Positions 17,029 to 25,636 of a stretch of 64,000 bases of DNA are shown in pieces (the stretch's first letter is position 1; each line of letters opens with the position of its first letter). The stretch is from Pseudomonadaceae bacterium. Its GTDB lineage: Bacteria; Pseudomonadota; Alphaproteobacteria; UBA2136; UBA6156. Made by a program: the position numbers and the translations under genes. Under the pieces are notes generated by a model. The model worked only from the letters and a program-made list of their open reading frames with translations, was not told the origin of the DNA and made no database searches. The stretch spans positions 62,001-126,000 of the forward strand of contig JACKLD010000012.1 of NCBI GenBank assembly GCA_024236095.1. Direction: 5' to 3'.

Positions 17029-18747
17029 CTAAGCCGCCTTCCGCACACTCTTCTCTTCCACATACGCCAACGCCGCCTTGGCAAACGCCGCGAACAGCGG
17101 GTGCGGTGCCAACGGGCGGCTCTTGAACTCCGGATGATACTGGCAGGCAAAGAAACTCGGGTGGGTTTTGGTCGGCAGCTCGATGATTTCCACCAAGTCG
17201 GGGTCGGTGGGGCTGGTGCCCGAGAACACCAAGCCGGCTTTCTCCAAAATGGCGCGGTAGGCGGGGTTGAACTCATAACGGTGACGGTGCCGCTCGGCAA
17301 TGCTTGAGCTGCCGTACGCCTTGCCCGCCAGCGTGCCTTTGGCCAGCTTGCAGGGGTAGGCGCCCAGCCGCATGGTGCCGCCAAGGTCATCGTCCTTGCC
17401 GCGCTTCAGCTTGGCATCGCCGGCGTGCCATTCGGTCATCAGGTTGATGATGGTGTGGGCCCCTGCGCCCCTATCGGCATCAAACTCGCTGCTGCTGGCG
17501 CCGGTGAGGCCTGCCACATGGCGGGCGAACTCGATGGCGGCCAACTGCATGCCGAAACAAATGCCGAAATACGGCACCTTGTTCTCGCGGGCATAACGGA
17601 TGGCGCGGATCTTCCCTTCCGCCCCCCGCGCACCAAAACCGCCGGGCACCAAAATGCCGTCGGCGGGGGCCAAGATAGCCGCCACCTCGTCATCGCCCAT
17701 GCTTTCCAGCGTTTCGCTGTCCACAAATAGGATGTTCACCTTGGCGTCATGGGCAAAGCCGCCGTGCAGCAAGGCTTCGTTCAGGCTGATGTAGCTGTCG
17801 CCCAGTTGCACGTACTTGCCCACCACCGCAATGGTCACCTCGCGCGGCGGGTGCGCCACCAAGCTGGAGACATGCTGCCACGCCGCCATATCCGGTGCCT
17901 TGGCCTTGATGTCGAAATGAGACAAAATGGCATCGTCCAGCCCATGGTTGTGCAGGGTAACCGGCACACGGTAAATGGTGTCGCTGTCCGGGCAGTTCAC
18001 CACATGGCTGGCGGGAAGCCCCGCAAACATCGCGATTTTCTCAAGGTCGGAGCGTTCCACCTCCACTTCGCTGCGCACCACCACCACATCGGCCTGCACG
18101 CCCGCTTCCAACAGCTCGCGTACGGCGTTTTGCGTGGGCTTGGTTTTTACCTCGCCCACCGCCTTCAGGTAGGGGGCAAAGGCCAAGTGCATGAAGCAAC
18201 TGCGGCGGCGCCCCGTCTCCCGCGCATATTGGCGGATGGCCTCAATAAACGCCATGCTCTCGATATCGCCTACCGTGCCGCCGATTTCCACAATCGAGAA
18301 ATCGGCCTGCCCTTCCATCCGCCCGATGAACGCTTTGATTTCATTGGTGACGTGCGGCACCACCTGCACGGTTTTGCCCAAGTAATCGCCTTTGCGCTCC
18401 TTGTGCAGAATGTCCCAGTATACCTGCCCGGCGGTGATGTTGCTGCTGCGGCTGGTGGGCACGCCGGTAAAACGCTCGTAATGGCCAAGGTCGAGGTCGG
18501 TCTCGCAGCCGTCATCGGTCACGTACACTTCGCCGTGCTGGAACGGACTCATTGTGCCGGGGTCGATGTTCAGATAGGGGTCAAGCTTCTGCTGCACCAC
18601 ACTAAACCCCCGCGCCTGTAAAATGGCCCCCAGCGCGCTGGCGGTCAGCCCCTTGCCCAAGGCGCTCATCACCCCGCCGGTCACGAAAATGTAATGGGTC
18701 TGACCAAGCTTCTTCATGCCGGGCGTGGTGGCGGGGGTCGGGGTCAT
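17029..18747 (-). CDS. pyrG: CTP synthase
   Basis: Makes CTP from UTP, ATP and glutamine. The 572-residue protein has the N-terminal amidoligase domain (VTGGVMSALGKGL, KLDPYLNIDPGTM, DLGHYERF) and the C-terminal class I glutaminase with nucleophile Cys397 in GICFGMQLA and the catalytic HPE near the C-terminus in YHPEFKSRP. The P-loop region reads GGVMSALGKG where most family members have GGVVSSLGKG, a mild substitution. ATG 18747 follows AAGGAG at 8 nt. It lies downstream of secG on the same strand with a hairpin between them. Confidence 0.97.
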   Translation of the reverse strand: MTPTPATTPGMKKLGQTHYIFVTGGVMSALGKGLTASALGAILQARGFSVVQQKLDPYLNIDPGTMSPFQHGEVYVTDDGCETDLDLGHYERFTGVPTSRSSNITAGQVYWDILHKERKGDYLGKTVQVVPHVTNEIKAFIGRMEGQADFSIVEIGGTVGDIESMAFIEAIRQYARETGRRRSCFMHLAFAPYLKAVGEVKTKPTQNAVRELLEAGVQADVVVVRSEVEVERSDLEKIAMFAGLPASHVVNCPDSDTIYRVPVTLHNHGLDDAILSHFDIKAKAPDMAAWQHVSSLVAHPPREVTIAVVGKYVQLGDSYISLNEALLHGGFAHDAKVNILFVDSETLESMGDDEVAAILAPADGILVPGGFGARGAEGKIRAIRYARENKVPYFGICFGMQLAAIEFARHVAGLTGASSSEFDADRGAGAHTIINLMTEWHAGDAKLKRGKDDDLGGTMRLGAYPCKLAKGTLAGKAYGSSSIAERHRHRYEFNPAYRAILEKAGLVFSGTSPTDPDLVEIIELPTKTHPSFFACQYHPEFKSRPLAPHPLFAAFAKAALAYVEEKSVRKAA

Positions 18748-18764
18748 GAGGCACTCCTTATAGT

Positions 18765-18799
18765 GGAAAAGCCGCTCTGGGTTGCCCCAACAGCGGCTT
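18765..18799 (-). terminator. Hairpin between secG and pyrG
   Basis: AAGCCGCT (18769-18776) pairs with AGCGGCTT (18792-18799). On the minus strand a TTTT run follows. It could terminate or attenuate secG transcripts before pyrG. Confidence 0.55.
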
Positions 18800-18820
18800 G
18801 GTTGCGGGTCTGAAAACGTG

Positions 18821-19189
18821 TCATCGGGCCGGTACGGTCGGGCTGCTTTCGGTTGGGGTTGCAGGCATCAGCGGGTTGGGCGTGTCCAGCGTCGGGGCGG
18901 GCAGGCCGTCGGCAGACGCCGGAGCTTCTGCCTGCGCCTCATGGGCCGCCATCACGCTTTCGGCATGACCGGCACCATGCTGGGTATAGGCAATCAGCAG
19001 GCTGTTGATAAGGAAAATGGCCGCCAAAACGGCGGTCGGCCTGGCCAACGGGTTGCGCACGATGGGCTGCATGCCACCAGAGCCGCCGCCGAACGCGCCC
19101 CCTGCCCCGCCCTCGCTGCGTTGCAGCAGAATGAGGATGATAAGCCCGACGGCGACAATGGCATTGATGAGGAACAGGATGGATGTCAT
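18821..19189 (-). CDS. secG: Preprotein translocase subunit SecG
   Basis: Small inner-membrane partner of SecYE. The 122-residue chain shows two membrane segments, residues about 3-20 (ILFLINAIVAVGLIILILL) and about 53-70 (AVLAAIFLINSLLIAY). They are separated by the typical glycine-rich loop EGGAGGAFGGGSGG. The C-terminal tail is alanine- and proline-rich, longer than in E. coli, as is common in alphaproteobacteria. It is divergent from ppiD, so the 120-nt gap before 19311 should hold both promoters. Confidence 0.93.
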   Translation of the reverse strand: MTSILFLINAIVAVGLIILILLQRSEGGAGGAFGGGSGGMQPIVRNPLARPTAVLAAIFLINSLLIAYTQHGAGHAESVMAAHEAQAEAPASADGLPAPTLDTPNPLMPATPTESSPTVPAR

Positions 19190-19310
19190 GGAGGCACTGT
19201 TTGCCCGTAACCGCCGCCGGCGTCAATGGCGGTTGCATGGCTTTTGGGCGCTTGGCTTGCACATGCGCGCCGCCGCTGGCAGATTGCGGCCAATAACAGG
19301 GGGTTTATTG

Positions 19311-21206
19311 ATGCTGCAAGTCTTCCGCAATTTCGGGGCCAGCCGTGGCTGGGGCGCGCTCATGCTGGTATTGGTGGCGGCCTTCGCCCTGTGGGGCATC
19401 GGCGATTATGTGATGCACACCACCTCCGGTGCGGCGCTCACCATCAATGGCAAAGACGTGCCCCTGCGCGAGGTGGATGCCACCTACCGCAACCGCGTGG
19501 GCACCATCACCCAAATGCTCGGCGGCACCCCGCCCACGCCGGAGATGCTGGAACAGCTGGACGTACCGCAAATGGTGTTGACCGAAGTCATCCACCGCAA
19601 CCTGCTGCAACAGGCCGCCCACAGCCTGCGGCTGGCCCCTGCCCGCACGCAGCTGGAAGACACCATCACCGCCATGGACGCCTTCAAGGAGAACGGTGCC
19701 TTCAGCCCCGCCCGCTACAAGCAGGTGTTGGCGCAGCAAAACCTCTCGCCCGCCGCGTTTGAAAAAATGCTGGCCGATGAGCTGGCCATGCAACAATTCG
19801 CCAAATTGGTGGAAGTGGCCACGCCGCCCGCCGCGCCGTTAAAACCCTTGCTGGAACTGGCCGAAGCTTCCTACACGCTGGAAACCTTCACCCTGCCCCC
19901 TGCCAGCGCGGTGGTGGCCACCACGCCGCCCGCCGATGCCGAGCTGCAAGCCTTTTACGATGCCAACCAAAGCGCCTACGCCGTGCCCGAAAAACGCAGC
20001 TTTACAACGGTTATACTGGATACCGCCAACATCGGCCGCACCCTGACCATCAGTGAAGACGAGGTGAAAGCCCGGTATGAAGAAGCCCAAGAGAGTTACA
20101 GCGAACCCGAACAACGCCATGTGCGCCACATTCTGGTGGCCGATGCCAAACGCGCGGTAGAGCTTTACAACCGGCTGAAAGCCGGTGCCGACTTCGGTCA
20201 AACCGCCGCCGCCAACAGCATCGACCCCGCCAGCAAAGCCAAAGGCGGTGACCTTGGGATGATTGCCGACGACGACGTGGTGGCCGACTTCGCCAAAGTG
20301 GCCTTTGCCACCCCTGCCGGCGAAGTGGCCGAACCGGTGCAAACCCCCTTCGGCTGGCACATCATCAAGGTGGAGTCCATCCAGCCAGCCCGCGCCCTGC
20401 CGCTGGCCGAGGTACGAGGCCGCATTGAAGAAACCCTCAAGCAAGAGCACGCCCTGACCGCCATGGAAGACTTGCTGCGCACCATCGACGACAAGGCCGC
20501 GGGCGGCAGCACGCTGGCCGAAATCGCCGCCGCCACCGGCCTGAAGCCGCAAACCCACGCCCGCGTGGCCCACACCACCAACACGCTGGATGCCGCCCTG
20601 CTGGATGCCGCCTTCAATACCGACAAGGGGCGGGTAGAGGGCCCCGTGACGCTGGAAGGCGGTGCGCTGGCTTACGTGGAAGTCACCGACATTGCCCCGC
20701 AAAGCGTGCCGCCGCTGGCCGAGATCAAAGAGCGCCTGCTGGCCGATTACCAACGCGCCCGCGTGCAAACCGCCCTCAACAAACAGGCCGCCCAACTGGC
20801 CGCCACGGCGGTGACAGGCGGCAATGTGGGTATCTCTCTCGCCAATGTGGCGCAGGGCATGAAACTGCGCGGCGGTCAGGCCGCAACGCTGGAGCTTGCC
20901 AACGTCACCGATGCTCCCACATGGCTGCACGGGGCGCTCAACAAGGTGTACGCCCTGCCTGCCGGCGGCGTGCTGGCCGAGCCCCTGCGCGATGGCGAAA
21001 GCTGGGTGGTGGTGCGGCTGGTAAAACGCAACCTGCCCGCGTTGGATGCAGCTGCCGCCAAAGCCGCCGCCGTCGGCTACCAACAGCAATTGCAGCAAGA
21101 CGTGGAAGCCCTGCTGATTGGCGAGATGGTGCGTCAAGCCTCCATCCGCTACAACCCGCCCGCCTTGCGGCAGGTCTTCGGCGTCACTTGGAACCCGCCG
21201 CAATGA
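19311..21206 (+). CDS. ppiD: Membrane-anchored peptidyl-prolyl isomerase, PpiD-like
   Basis: Periplasmic folding factor tethered near the Sec translocon. The 631-residue chain starts MLQVFRNFGASRGW with one transmembrane segment at about residues 14-32 (LMLVLVAAFALWGIG), then a SurA_N-type domain. A parvulin rotamase domain spans about residues 270-365 (VRHILVADAKRAVEL, KGGDLGMI, GWHIIKVE). A long C-terminal chaperone-like region follows. ATG 19311 was chosen because it places the anchor at the N-terminus. The stop overlaps the next start as ATGA, implying coupled translation. It is divergent from secG, a fitting neighbour. Confidence 0.9.
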   Translation: MLQVFRNFGASRGWGALMLVLVAAFALWGIGDYVMHTTSGAALTINGKDVPLREVDATYRNRVGTITQMLGGTPPTPEMLEQLDVPQMVLTEVIHRNLLQQAAHSLRLAPARTQLEDTITAMDAFKENGAFSPARYKQVLAQQNLSPAAFEKMLADELAMQQFAKLVEVATPPAAPLKPLLELAEASYTLETFTLPPASAVVATTPPADAELQAFYDANQSAYAVPEKRSFTTVILDTANIGRTLTISEDEVKARYEEAQESYSEPEQRHVRHILVADAKRAVELYNRLKAGADFGQTAAANSIDPASKAKGGDLGMIADDDVVADFAKVAFATPAGEVAEPVQTPFGWHIIKVESIQPARALPLAEVRGRIEETLKQEHALTAMEDLLRTIDDKAAGGSTLAEIAAATGLKPQTHARVAHTTNTLDAALLDAAFNTDKGRVEGPVTLEGGALAYVEVTDIAPQSVPPLAEIKERLLADYQRARVQTALNKQAAQLAATAVTGGNVGISLANVAQGMKLRGGQAATLELANVTDAPTWLHGALNKVYALPAGGVLAEPLRDGESWVVVRLVKRNLPALDAAAAKAAAVGYQQQLQQDVEALLIGEMVRQASIRYNPPALRQVFGVTWNPPQ

Positions 21207-21511
21207 GGCTGGCCCTCATCCTCGTCCTGATGCTGCTGGCCACGGCCGCCCACGCCGAAGTGCTCACCTACCAAGGCAGCAACCGCTGGGTGGCACAGGC
21301 CGATGCCGCGCCGCTGCGCGCCCTGACCACCAAAGCCAAAAAGGGCACCACCCACTTCACCGTGCAATTGCCGGAGCAACACCGCAAACTGGCCGTCGAG
21401 CGGCTGGAAATCCTCCGCCACATTCTAGAAACCGCCGCCGGCAAGGGCATTACGCTGGAAGAGGTGCAAGGCACCTCTCCCGCCAGCACCCTCACCGTCA
21501 TCGCCGATTGA
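21203..21511 (+). CDS. Small exported protein coupled to ppiD
   Basis: A 102-residue protein beginning MRLALILVLMLLATAAHA, a clear signal peptide. Its ATG overlaps the ppiD stop. The mature part is about 84 residues, with TYQGSNRWVAQ and a helix LAVERLEILRHILETAAG. No cysteines and no recognised family. The four-base overlap with a periplasmic chaperone gene suggests a related envelope function, but this is inference only. Confidence 0.65.
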   Translation: MRLALILVLMLLATAAHAEVLTYQGSNRWVAQADAAPLRALTTKAKKGTTHFTVQLPEQHRKLAVERLEILRHILETAAGKGITLEEVQGTSPASTLTVIAD

Positions 21512-21512
21512 C

Positions 21513-22094
21513 TCATTTGTCACGGAACCGCCGCACATCCACCTGTTCCCGTTGCCGCACCGGCGCGCCGTCGTCGCTTTCCGGCACATGTAACAGACCG
21601 GCCGCGTCCAGCCGTTTGGCCAGCTGGGCAAAGGCACGGTGCAGATGCTTCGAGACGGTTTTCTTCTCCCGCCCCAGCGCCTGACCCAACTGGCGCAGGC
21701 TCAAACGATAGCTCAGACGCATGCTTTCTCCTTGTCGACGCAGCTTTTCCTGCATCCGCAAGGCCCCACGTAGGTGGGCGTCATCCACCCAGTCGCCCAA
21801 GGCATGCAGGCGCAGCAATTCGCCCTGCACCTCCATGGCGTCCAAATGTCGCGCTACGGCCAGTGCCAGCCCCATGCGCTCCAGCGGATGGGTCGGCAGG
21901 TTGCTGTTGCGGCTGATGCGGTACGCGCCCTCTTCAAGTTCCACCGGCGGCCGAGCGCCTTCGGCGTCATGGACAATCTCGCGCCACAGACTGGAAAGCT
22001 TCGGCAAGCTGCGCGCCCGCAGCACGTCGCAACTCCAAAACAATGCTTCTTGCGCGGTGGCAAACTGCCATGGATGGGTGGGGTGGTCGGTCAT
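21513..22094 (-). CDS. Helix-turn-helix protein of unknown role
   Basis: A 193-residue protein. ATG 22094 is preferred over the ATG two codons earlier because AAGGAGG (22101-22107) is then 6 nt away. Near the C-terminus LSYRLSLRQLGQALGREKKTVSKHLHRAFAQLA looks like a sigma70-region-4 or LuxR-like helix-turn-helix, given here only as a motif reading. The N-terminal half is helical with HPLERMGLALAVARHL. I cannot name the family. A 14-bp perfect palindrome lies 78 nt upstream and could be its own operator. Confidence 0.55.
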   Translation of the reverse strand: MTDHPTHPWQFATAQEALFWSCDVLRARSLPKLSSLWREIVHDAEGARPPVELEEGAYRISRNSNLPTHPLERMGLALAVARHLDAMEVQGELLRLHALGDWVDDAHLRGALRMQEKLRRQGESMRLSYRLSLRQLGQALGREKKTVSKHLHRAFAQLAKRLDAAGLLHVPESDDGAPVRQREQVDVRRFRDK

Positions 22095-22171
22095 GGTCAT
22101 CCTCCTTGTTGGATGGCCAAGTGTATGCACAATGCCCACCCAAACAGCAGTCTCCACATACCTCCGACACG

Positions 22172-22185
22172 TTCAATCGATTGAA
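22172..22185. promoter_or_regulatory. 14-bp perfect palindrome, operator candidate
   Basis: TTCAATCGATTGAA is fully self-complementary and sits in the AT-rich gap upstream of the minus-strand HTH gene (start 22094). An adjacent AATATATACA run could be a promoter -10 region. Binding by the HTH protein itself is a guess. Confidence 0.45.
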
Positions 22186-22296
22186 ATATATACATCCAGC
22201 ATCTTCAAGCCCCCTCATTCATCAGACATCACACCAACGATGCCGCGCACCAACCGCCCTTTGAAAGGTCGTACAACTCACACAAATGAAAAACGG

Positions 22297-22635
22297 TCAC
22301 GCCGGTTCGATAAACACCGCCGTGCCCTGCGCGGCCACCATCAGCATGGTCTTGCCGCTGCCCGAGATTTCACCGTAATCGATATCGATGGCAATCACCG
22401 CATTGCAACCGGCGGCTTCGGCCTGCTCTTGCAACTCGCGCAGAATCAGCTCGCGGGCGTCGGTCAGGCTGCTCTGGAAAGTGCCGCTGCGGCCCCCCAC
22501 CACGTCGCGCACCTTGGCGAAGAAATCGCGGAAGATGTTGGTGCCCATCACCGCCTCGGCGGCCACCAGCGGGCCATACTTACGCACGCGGTAGCCTTCG
22601 ACATACGGGGTGGTGGTCAGCAATACGGTGGTCAT
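22297..22635 (-). CDS. YbjQ/UPF0145 family protein
   Basis: A 112-residue member of the YbjQ family of small proteins with pentameric structure and uncertain role, often tied to metal or surface phenotypes. Family features are GYRVRKYGPLVAAEAVMGTN near the start, FRDFFAKVRDVVGGRSG in the middle and AGCNAVIAIDIDYGEI towards the end. The start at MTTVLL is chosen since it matches family length. It is an isolated minus-strand gene between the HTH gene and a short hypothetical. Confidence 0.85.
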   Translation of the reverse strand: MTTVLLTTTPYVEGYRVRKYGPLVAAEAVMGTNIFRDFFAKVRDVVGGRSGTFQSSLTDARELILRELQEQAEAAGCNAVIAIDIDYGEISGSGKTMLMVAAQGTAVFIEPA

Positions 22636-22726
22636 GGGCGGGCATCCTTGTTGTCGGCCTGCATTTAACCATGCCCCCTGCCAAAAAGAAAGGGCGGCCA
22701 ATGCCGCCCCCTGCAAACACATCCGC

Positions 22727-22942
22727 TTATTGCGGCTTGGCTTCGCCCGAGACTTCGGCACTTTCAGCCACGGCCTCAAGGCCCATGTCGCTCAAGAAGC
22801 CGCCTTCGGCGTAACCGCCAAAAAAGCTCTCGCCGGTTTCTTCAACCGTTTCGGCAATTTCTTCGATCTTGGCACCGGTGGCCACTACCGCCGGCTTGAC
22901 CGGCAGGGTCAGGCGGGCAAAAACTTTATCGTGCAGGCTCAT
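22727..22942 (-). CDS. Hypothetical acidic protein
   Basis: A 71-residue acidic protein, MSLHDKVFARLTLP at the N-terminus, then IEEIAETVEETGESFFGG and a short tail. No signal peptide or membrane segment. The start has a GGGAGA ribosome site just upstream. It is not recognised. Its position between ybjQ and pheA on the same strand gives no functional hint. Confidence 0.55.
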   Translation of the reverse strand: MSLHDKVFARLTLPVKPAVVATGAKIEEIAETVEETGESFFGGYAEGGFLSDMGLEAVAESAEVSGEAKPQ

Positions 22943-23064
22943 GCTATGTATCTCCCGTTTAGGAACCTTGATTCTACTGGCGGCGCAAGGGCGCCGTCAA
23001 TCTCATGGGGGTGTTATAGGGCGTGGCACACATGTTACAAGGGGCAAAAACTGGGCTTCTTGAC

Positions 23065-23901
23065 TTATTTTTCCGCAGCCGCATAACATCCGACAATCCT
23101 GACAAAATCTGCATAAAAATTAAGCTCTTCAACCGCACGTTGCATGGCCGGGCTTTTGATATGCCCATCCACATCGGCGTAAAACTGCGTGTGGTTGAAG
23201 CGCCCGCCCAGTTGGTAACTCTCCAATTTGGTCAGGTTGATGCCATTGGTGGCAAAGCCACCCAGCGCCTTGTATAGCGCGGCGGGAATGTTGCGGGTGC
23301 GGAACAGCAGGCTGGTCTTGGCCATTGCCTTGGCCGGAGGCAGCACCGCCGTGCGCCCCAGCAGAATGAAGCGGGTGGTGTTGTGGTCGTGGTCGTTCAT
23401 CGCCGCATGCAACACGTGCAGCCCGTATACCTCGCCCGCCAAGCTACTGGCCAGCGCCGCCTTGCTTGTGTCGCCAAGCTTGGCCACATGGGCGGCGGCC
23501 CCCGCCGTATCGCCCCACTGCACCGGCTTGAGCCCGTTTTTCTTCAGCGACTTGTCACATTGCAGCAGCGCCGGATACTGCGAATACACCTCGCGGATAT
23601 CGGCCAGCTTGGCCCCCTTGACCGCCAAAAGGTGGTGACGGATGGGCAGGTACACTTCGCCCACGATATGCAACGTGCTCTCCGGCAGCAGGTGGTGGAT
23701 ATCGGCGATGCGCCCCATCGTGCTGTTTTCCAGCGGAATCACCGCGCCATCGGCCTTGCCTTTGGCCACGGCGTCAAAGGCGGCCTCAAAGGTGGCACAG
23801 GGCAGCGGCTTGGCTTTGGGGCAGGTTTGGCTGGCCGCCACATGGGCATAGGCGCCGGGCTCGCCCTGAAAGGCCACGGTTTTCCAGAAGGATGCTTTCA
23901 T
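23065..23901 (-). CDS. pheA: Prephenate dehydratase
   Basis: Converts prephenate to phenylpyruvate in phenylalanine synthesis. The 278-residue protein is the stand-alone form without a chorismate mutase domain. The catalytic domain shows VAFQGEPGAYAH, VIPLENSTMGRI and the TRF motif in NTTRFILLG. The C-terminal ACT regulatory domain contains GINLTKLESYQLGG, the ESxP-type effector motif in a variant with Gln. Feedback inhibition by phenylalanine is expected from the ACT domain. It is convergent in layout with nothing nearby; the GGDEF gene lies upstream on the same strand. Confidence 0.95.
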   Translation of the reverse strand: MKASFWKTVAFQGEPGAYAHVAASQTCPKAKPLPCATFEAAFDAVAKGKADGAVIPLENSTMGRIADIHHLLPESTLHIVGEVYLPIRHHLLAVKGAKLADIREVYSQYPALLQCDKSLKKNGLKPVQWGDTAGAAAHVAKLGDTSKAALASSLAGEVYGLHVLHAAMNDHDHNTTRFILLGRTAVLPPAKAMAKTSLLFRTRNIPAALYKALGGFATNGINLTKLESYQLGGRFNHTQFYADVDGHIKSPAMQRAVEELNFYADFVRIVGCYAAAEK

Positions 23902-23927
23902 GGGGGCGCATGGTAAGGGGTTTTGCC

Positions 23928-25574
23928 CTACCCTTCAATCACCATTTCCTTGGTGGCGAAGCGGTAGGTGTTCTTGCCGGCGTTTTTGGCCTCGTACATT
24001 GCCGCGTCGGCCTTTTTGATAAGCTCCATCGCCGTGGTGCCATCGGTGGGGTACATGCCGATACCCAAGCTGCCGCCGATATGCGCGGGGTGGCCGTTCA
24101 GGTCGAACGGCTCGGCCAACGCCGCCAGCACCTTTTTGGCCACCAGTTCGGCGTCGGCCTTGTCGCGCAGGCTCAATACGATGGTGAATTCATCGCCGCC
24201 CAACCGTGCCACCGTATCGGTGTCGCGGGTCACTTTCTTCAGCCGCTCGGCTACTTGCTTCAGCAACATGTCGCCAAAATCATGTCCCAGCGTGTCATTC
24301 ACCTTTTTAAAGCCGTCAAGATCGATAAACACCAGCGCCACTTTGGAAAGCTGACGGTAGGCGGTGGCAATCGCCATGTTCAGCCGGTCATGGAACAGCT
24401 GGCGGTTGGGCAGACCGGTGAGGGTATCGGAATACGCCAACGCGTTTTCGCGCTCGTGCCCTTCCTTCAGTTGCGCACGGAGGCGTACCAGTTCGGTGGT
24501 GGCAGTGAGGGTGAAGATATACCCTGCCAAACGGTTCTCGCCGTCGCGCCATGGGCGCAATGCCCATTTGATGACCTCTTCGCGGTTGTTGATGGTCAGC
24601 TTCTGCTCCTCGGCCCCTACCCGCTGCCCCAACGCCAGCTGTTGAGTCAGCTGCGGCAGGTTGGGCGGAAACCCCCGCACCACTTCGTCATGCCGCCGTC
24701 CCACCAGCTTGGCTCCTTGGTTGATATGGAAAAACGGCTTCCACCCTTGCGAGACATACAAATAGCGCCATTCGCTGTCCAGCACCGCAATCGGCCGTTG
24801 GCTGTCTTCCACCAACTGCCGCACCAGCGCCTCGCTGGTCTTGAACACGTGCTCCGGCTGGTAACTGGCGCTGATATCCCGTGCCAGCACCGCCACGTCA
24901 TCGCCCAGCGGCCACACCCACGCCAGAAAATGTAGGTTTTGCGACGAAACCTGCAACTCACCGTGCCACGGCACATGGTTGTGGGCAGCCTCGGCTACCG
25001 CCTTGGCCAAGGGGCCGTCGGTGTAGGCGGGCCACAGCTCGCCCAATTTCACCGCCTCAAGACTTTCCACCCCCGGCACGATGCGGCGGGCAAAGGCCAT
25101 GGTGGCGTCATTCCAGCGGCGCACCCGCCCTTCGGCGTTCACCACCAGCCAAATCTCGCCCGAGCCCTCAAACATGCCGTCCAGAGATTCGTTCAACACA
25201 TCCCAGTGCATTTCCAGTTTGCCCAGCTTCTTTTGCGCGTCGCCGCCAATTTCTTCCAGGGCATGCACCCGCTCCAGATAGGCAGCCGCCTCGTCCCCCG
25301 CATAGCGACGCATCATCATCAGGGTTGCCAACGCTCCCGTTGTCAGCACAAACACCAGTGGCCAGGCGCCGCCCAACACAAAAAGCCCATACAGCCCCCA
25401 TTGCCAAACCATCTGTGCGGCATCAGCGGCCTGTGGCATGGCGGGCCCCTGCAACAGACGCGTCATGTCGGCAGGAGGAAAACCGCTCCATACCTGCGCC
25501 ACCACCGCCGCCAGAATCACCGTCAGCACGGTACCGGAAAGCGCGATAAGGGCTTGCATCAACTTGACAGACAT
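23928..25574 (-). CDS. Membrane PAS-PAS-GGDEF diguanylate cyclase
   Basis: A 548-residue signalling protein predicted to make cyclic di-GMP. Two membrane segments lie at about residues 7-28 and 60-88. Two PAS-like regions follow (around FEGSGEIWLVVNAEGRVRRW and RPIAVLDSEWRYLYVSQ). The GGDEF domain occupies the last 170 residues, with DTLTGLPNRQLF, DLDGFKKVND and the intact active site RLGGDEF. An inhibitory I-site RxxD (RDTD) stands five residues before GGDEF, so product inhibition is likely. No EAL domain. The signal sensed is unknown. Confidence 0.93.
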   Translation of the reverse strand: MSVKLMQALIALSGTVLTVILAAVVAQVWSGFPPADMTRLLQGPAMPQAADAAQMVWQWGLYGLFVLGGAWPLVFVLTTGALATLMMMRRYAGDEAAAYLERVHALEEIGGDAQKKLGKLEMHWDVLNESLDGMFEGSGEIWLVVNAEGRVRRWNDATMAFARRIVPGVESLEAVKLGELWPAYTDGPLAKAVAEAAHNHVPWHGELQVSSQNLHFLAWVWPLGDDVAVLARDISASYQPEHVFKTSEALVRQLVEDSQRPIAVLDSEWRYLYVSQGWKPFFHINQGAKLVGRRHDEVVRGFPPNLPQLTQQLALGQRVGAEEQKLTINNREEVIKWALRPWRDGENRLAGYIFTLTATTELVRLRAQLKEGHERENALAYSDTLTGLPNRQLFHDRLNMAIATAYRQLSKVALVFIDLDGFKKVNDTLGHDFGDMLLKQVAERLKKVTRDTDTVARLGGDEFTIVLSLRDKADAELVAKKVLAALAEPFDLNGHPAHIGGSLGIGMYPTDGTTAMELIKKADAAMYEAKNAGKNTYRFATKEMVIEG

Positions 25575-25636
25575 GGCCGTAGGTTTTTTCGCTCTTTTGC
25601 GCTATGGTGCGGCAAACAGACAATAAAGGCCAGACC

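Noticed and set aside
19839..21203. 454-codon minus-strand frame opposite ppiD
   Set aside because: Glycine- and histidine-rich shadow without a ribosome site or domain. The plus strand encodes a parvulin domain.
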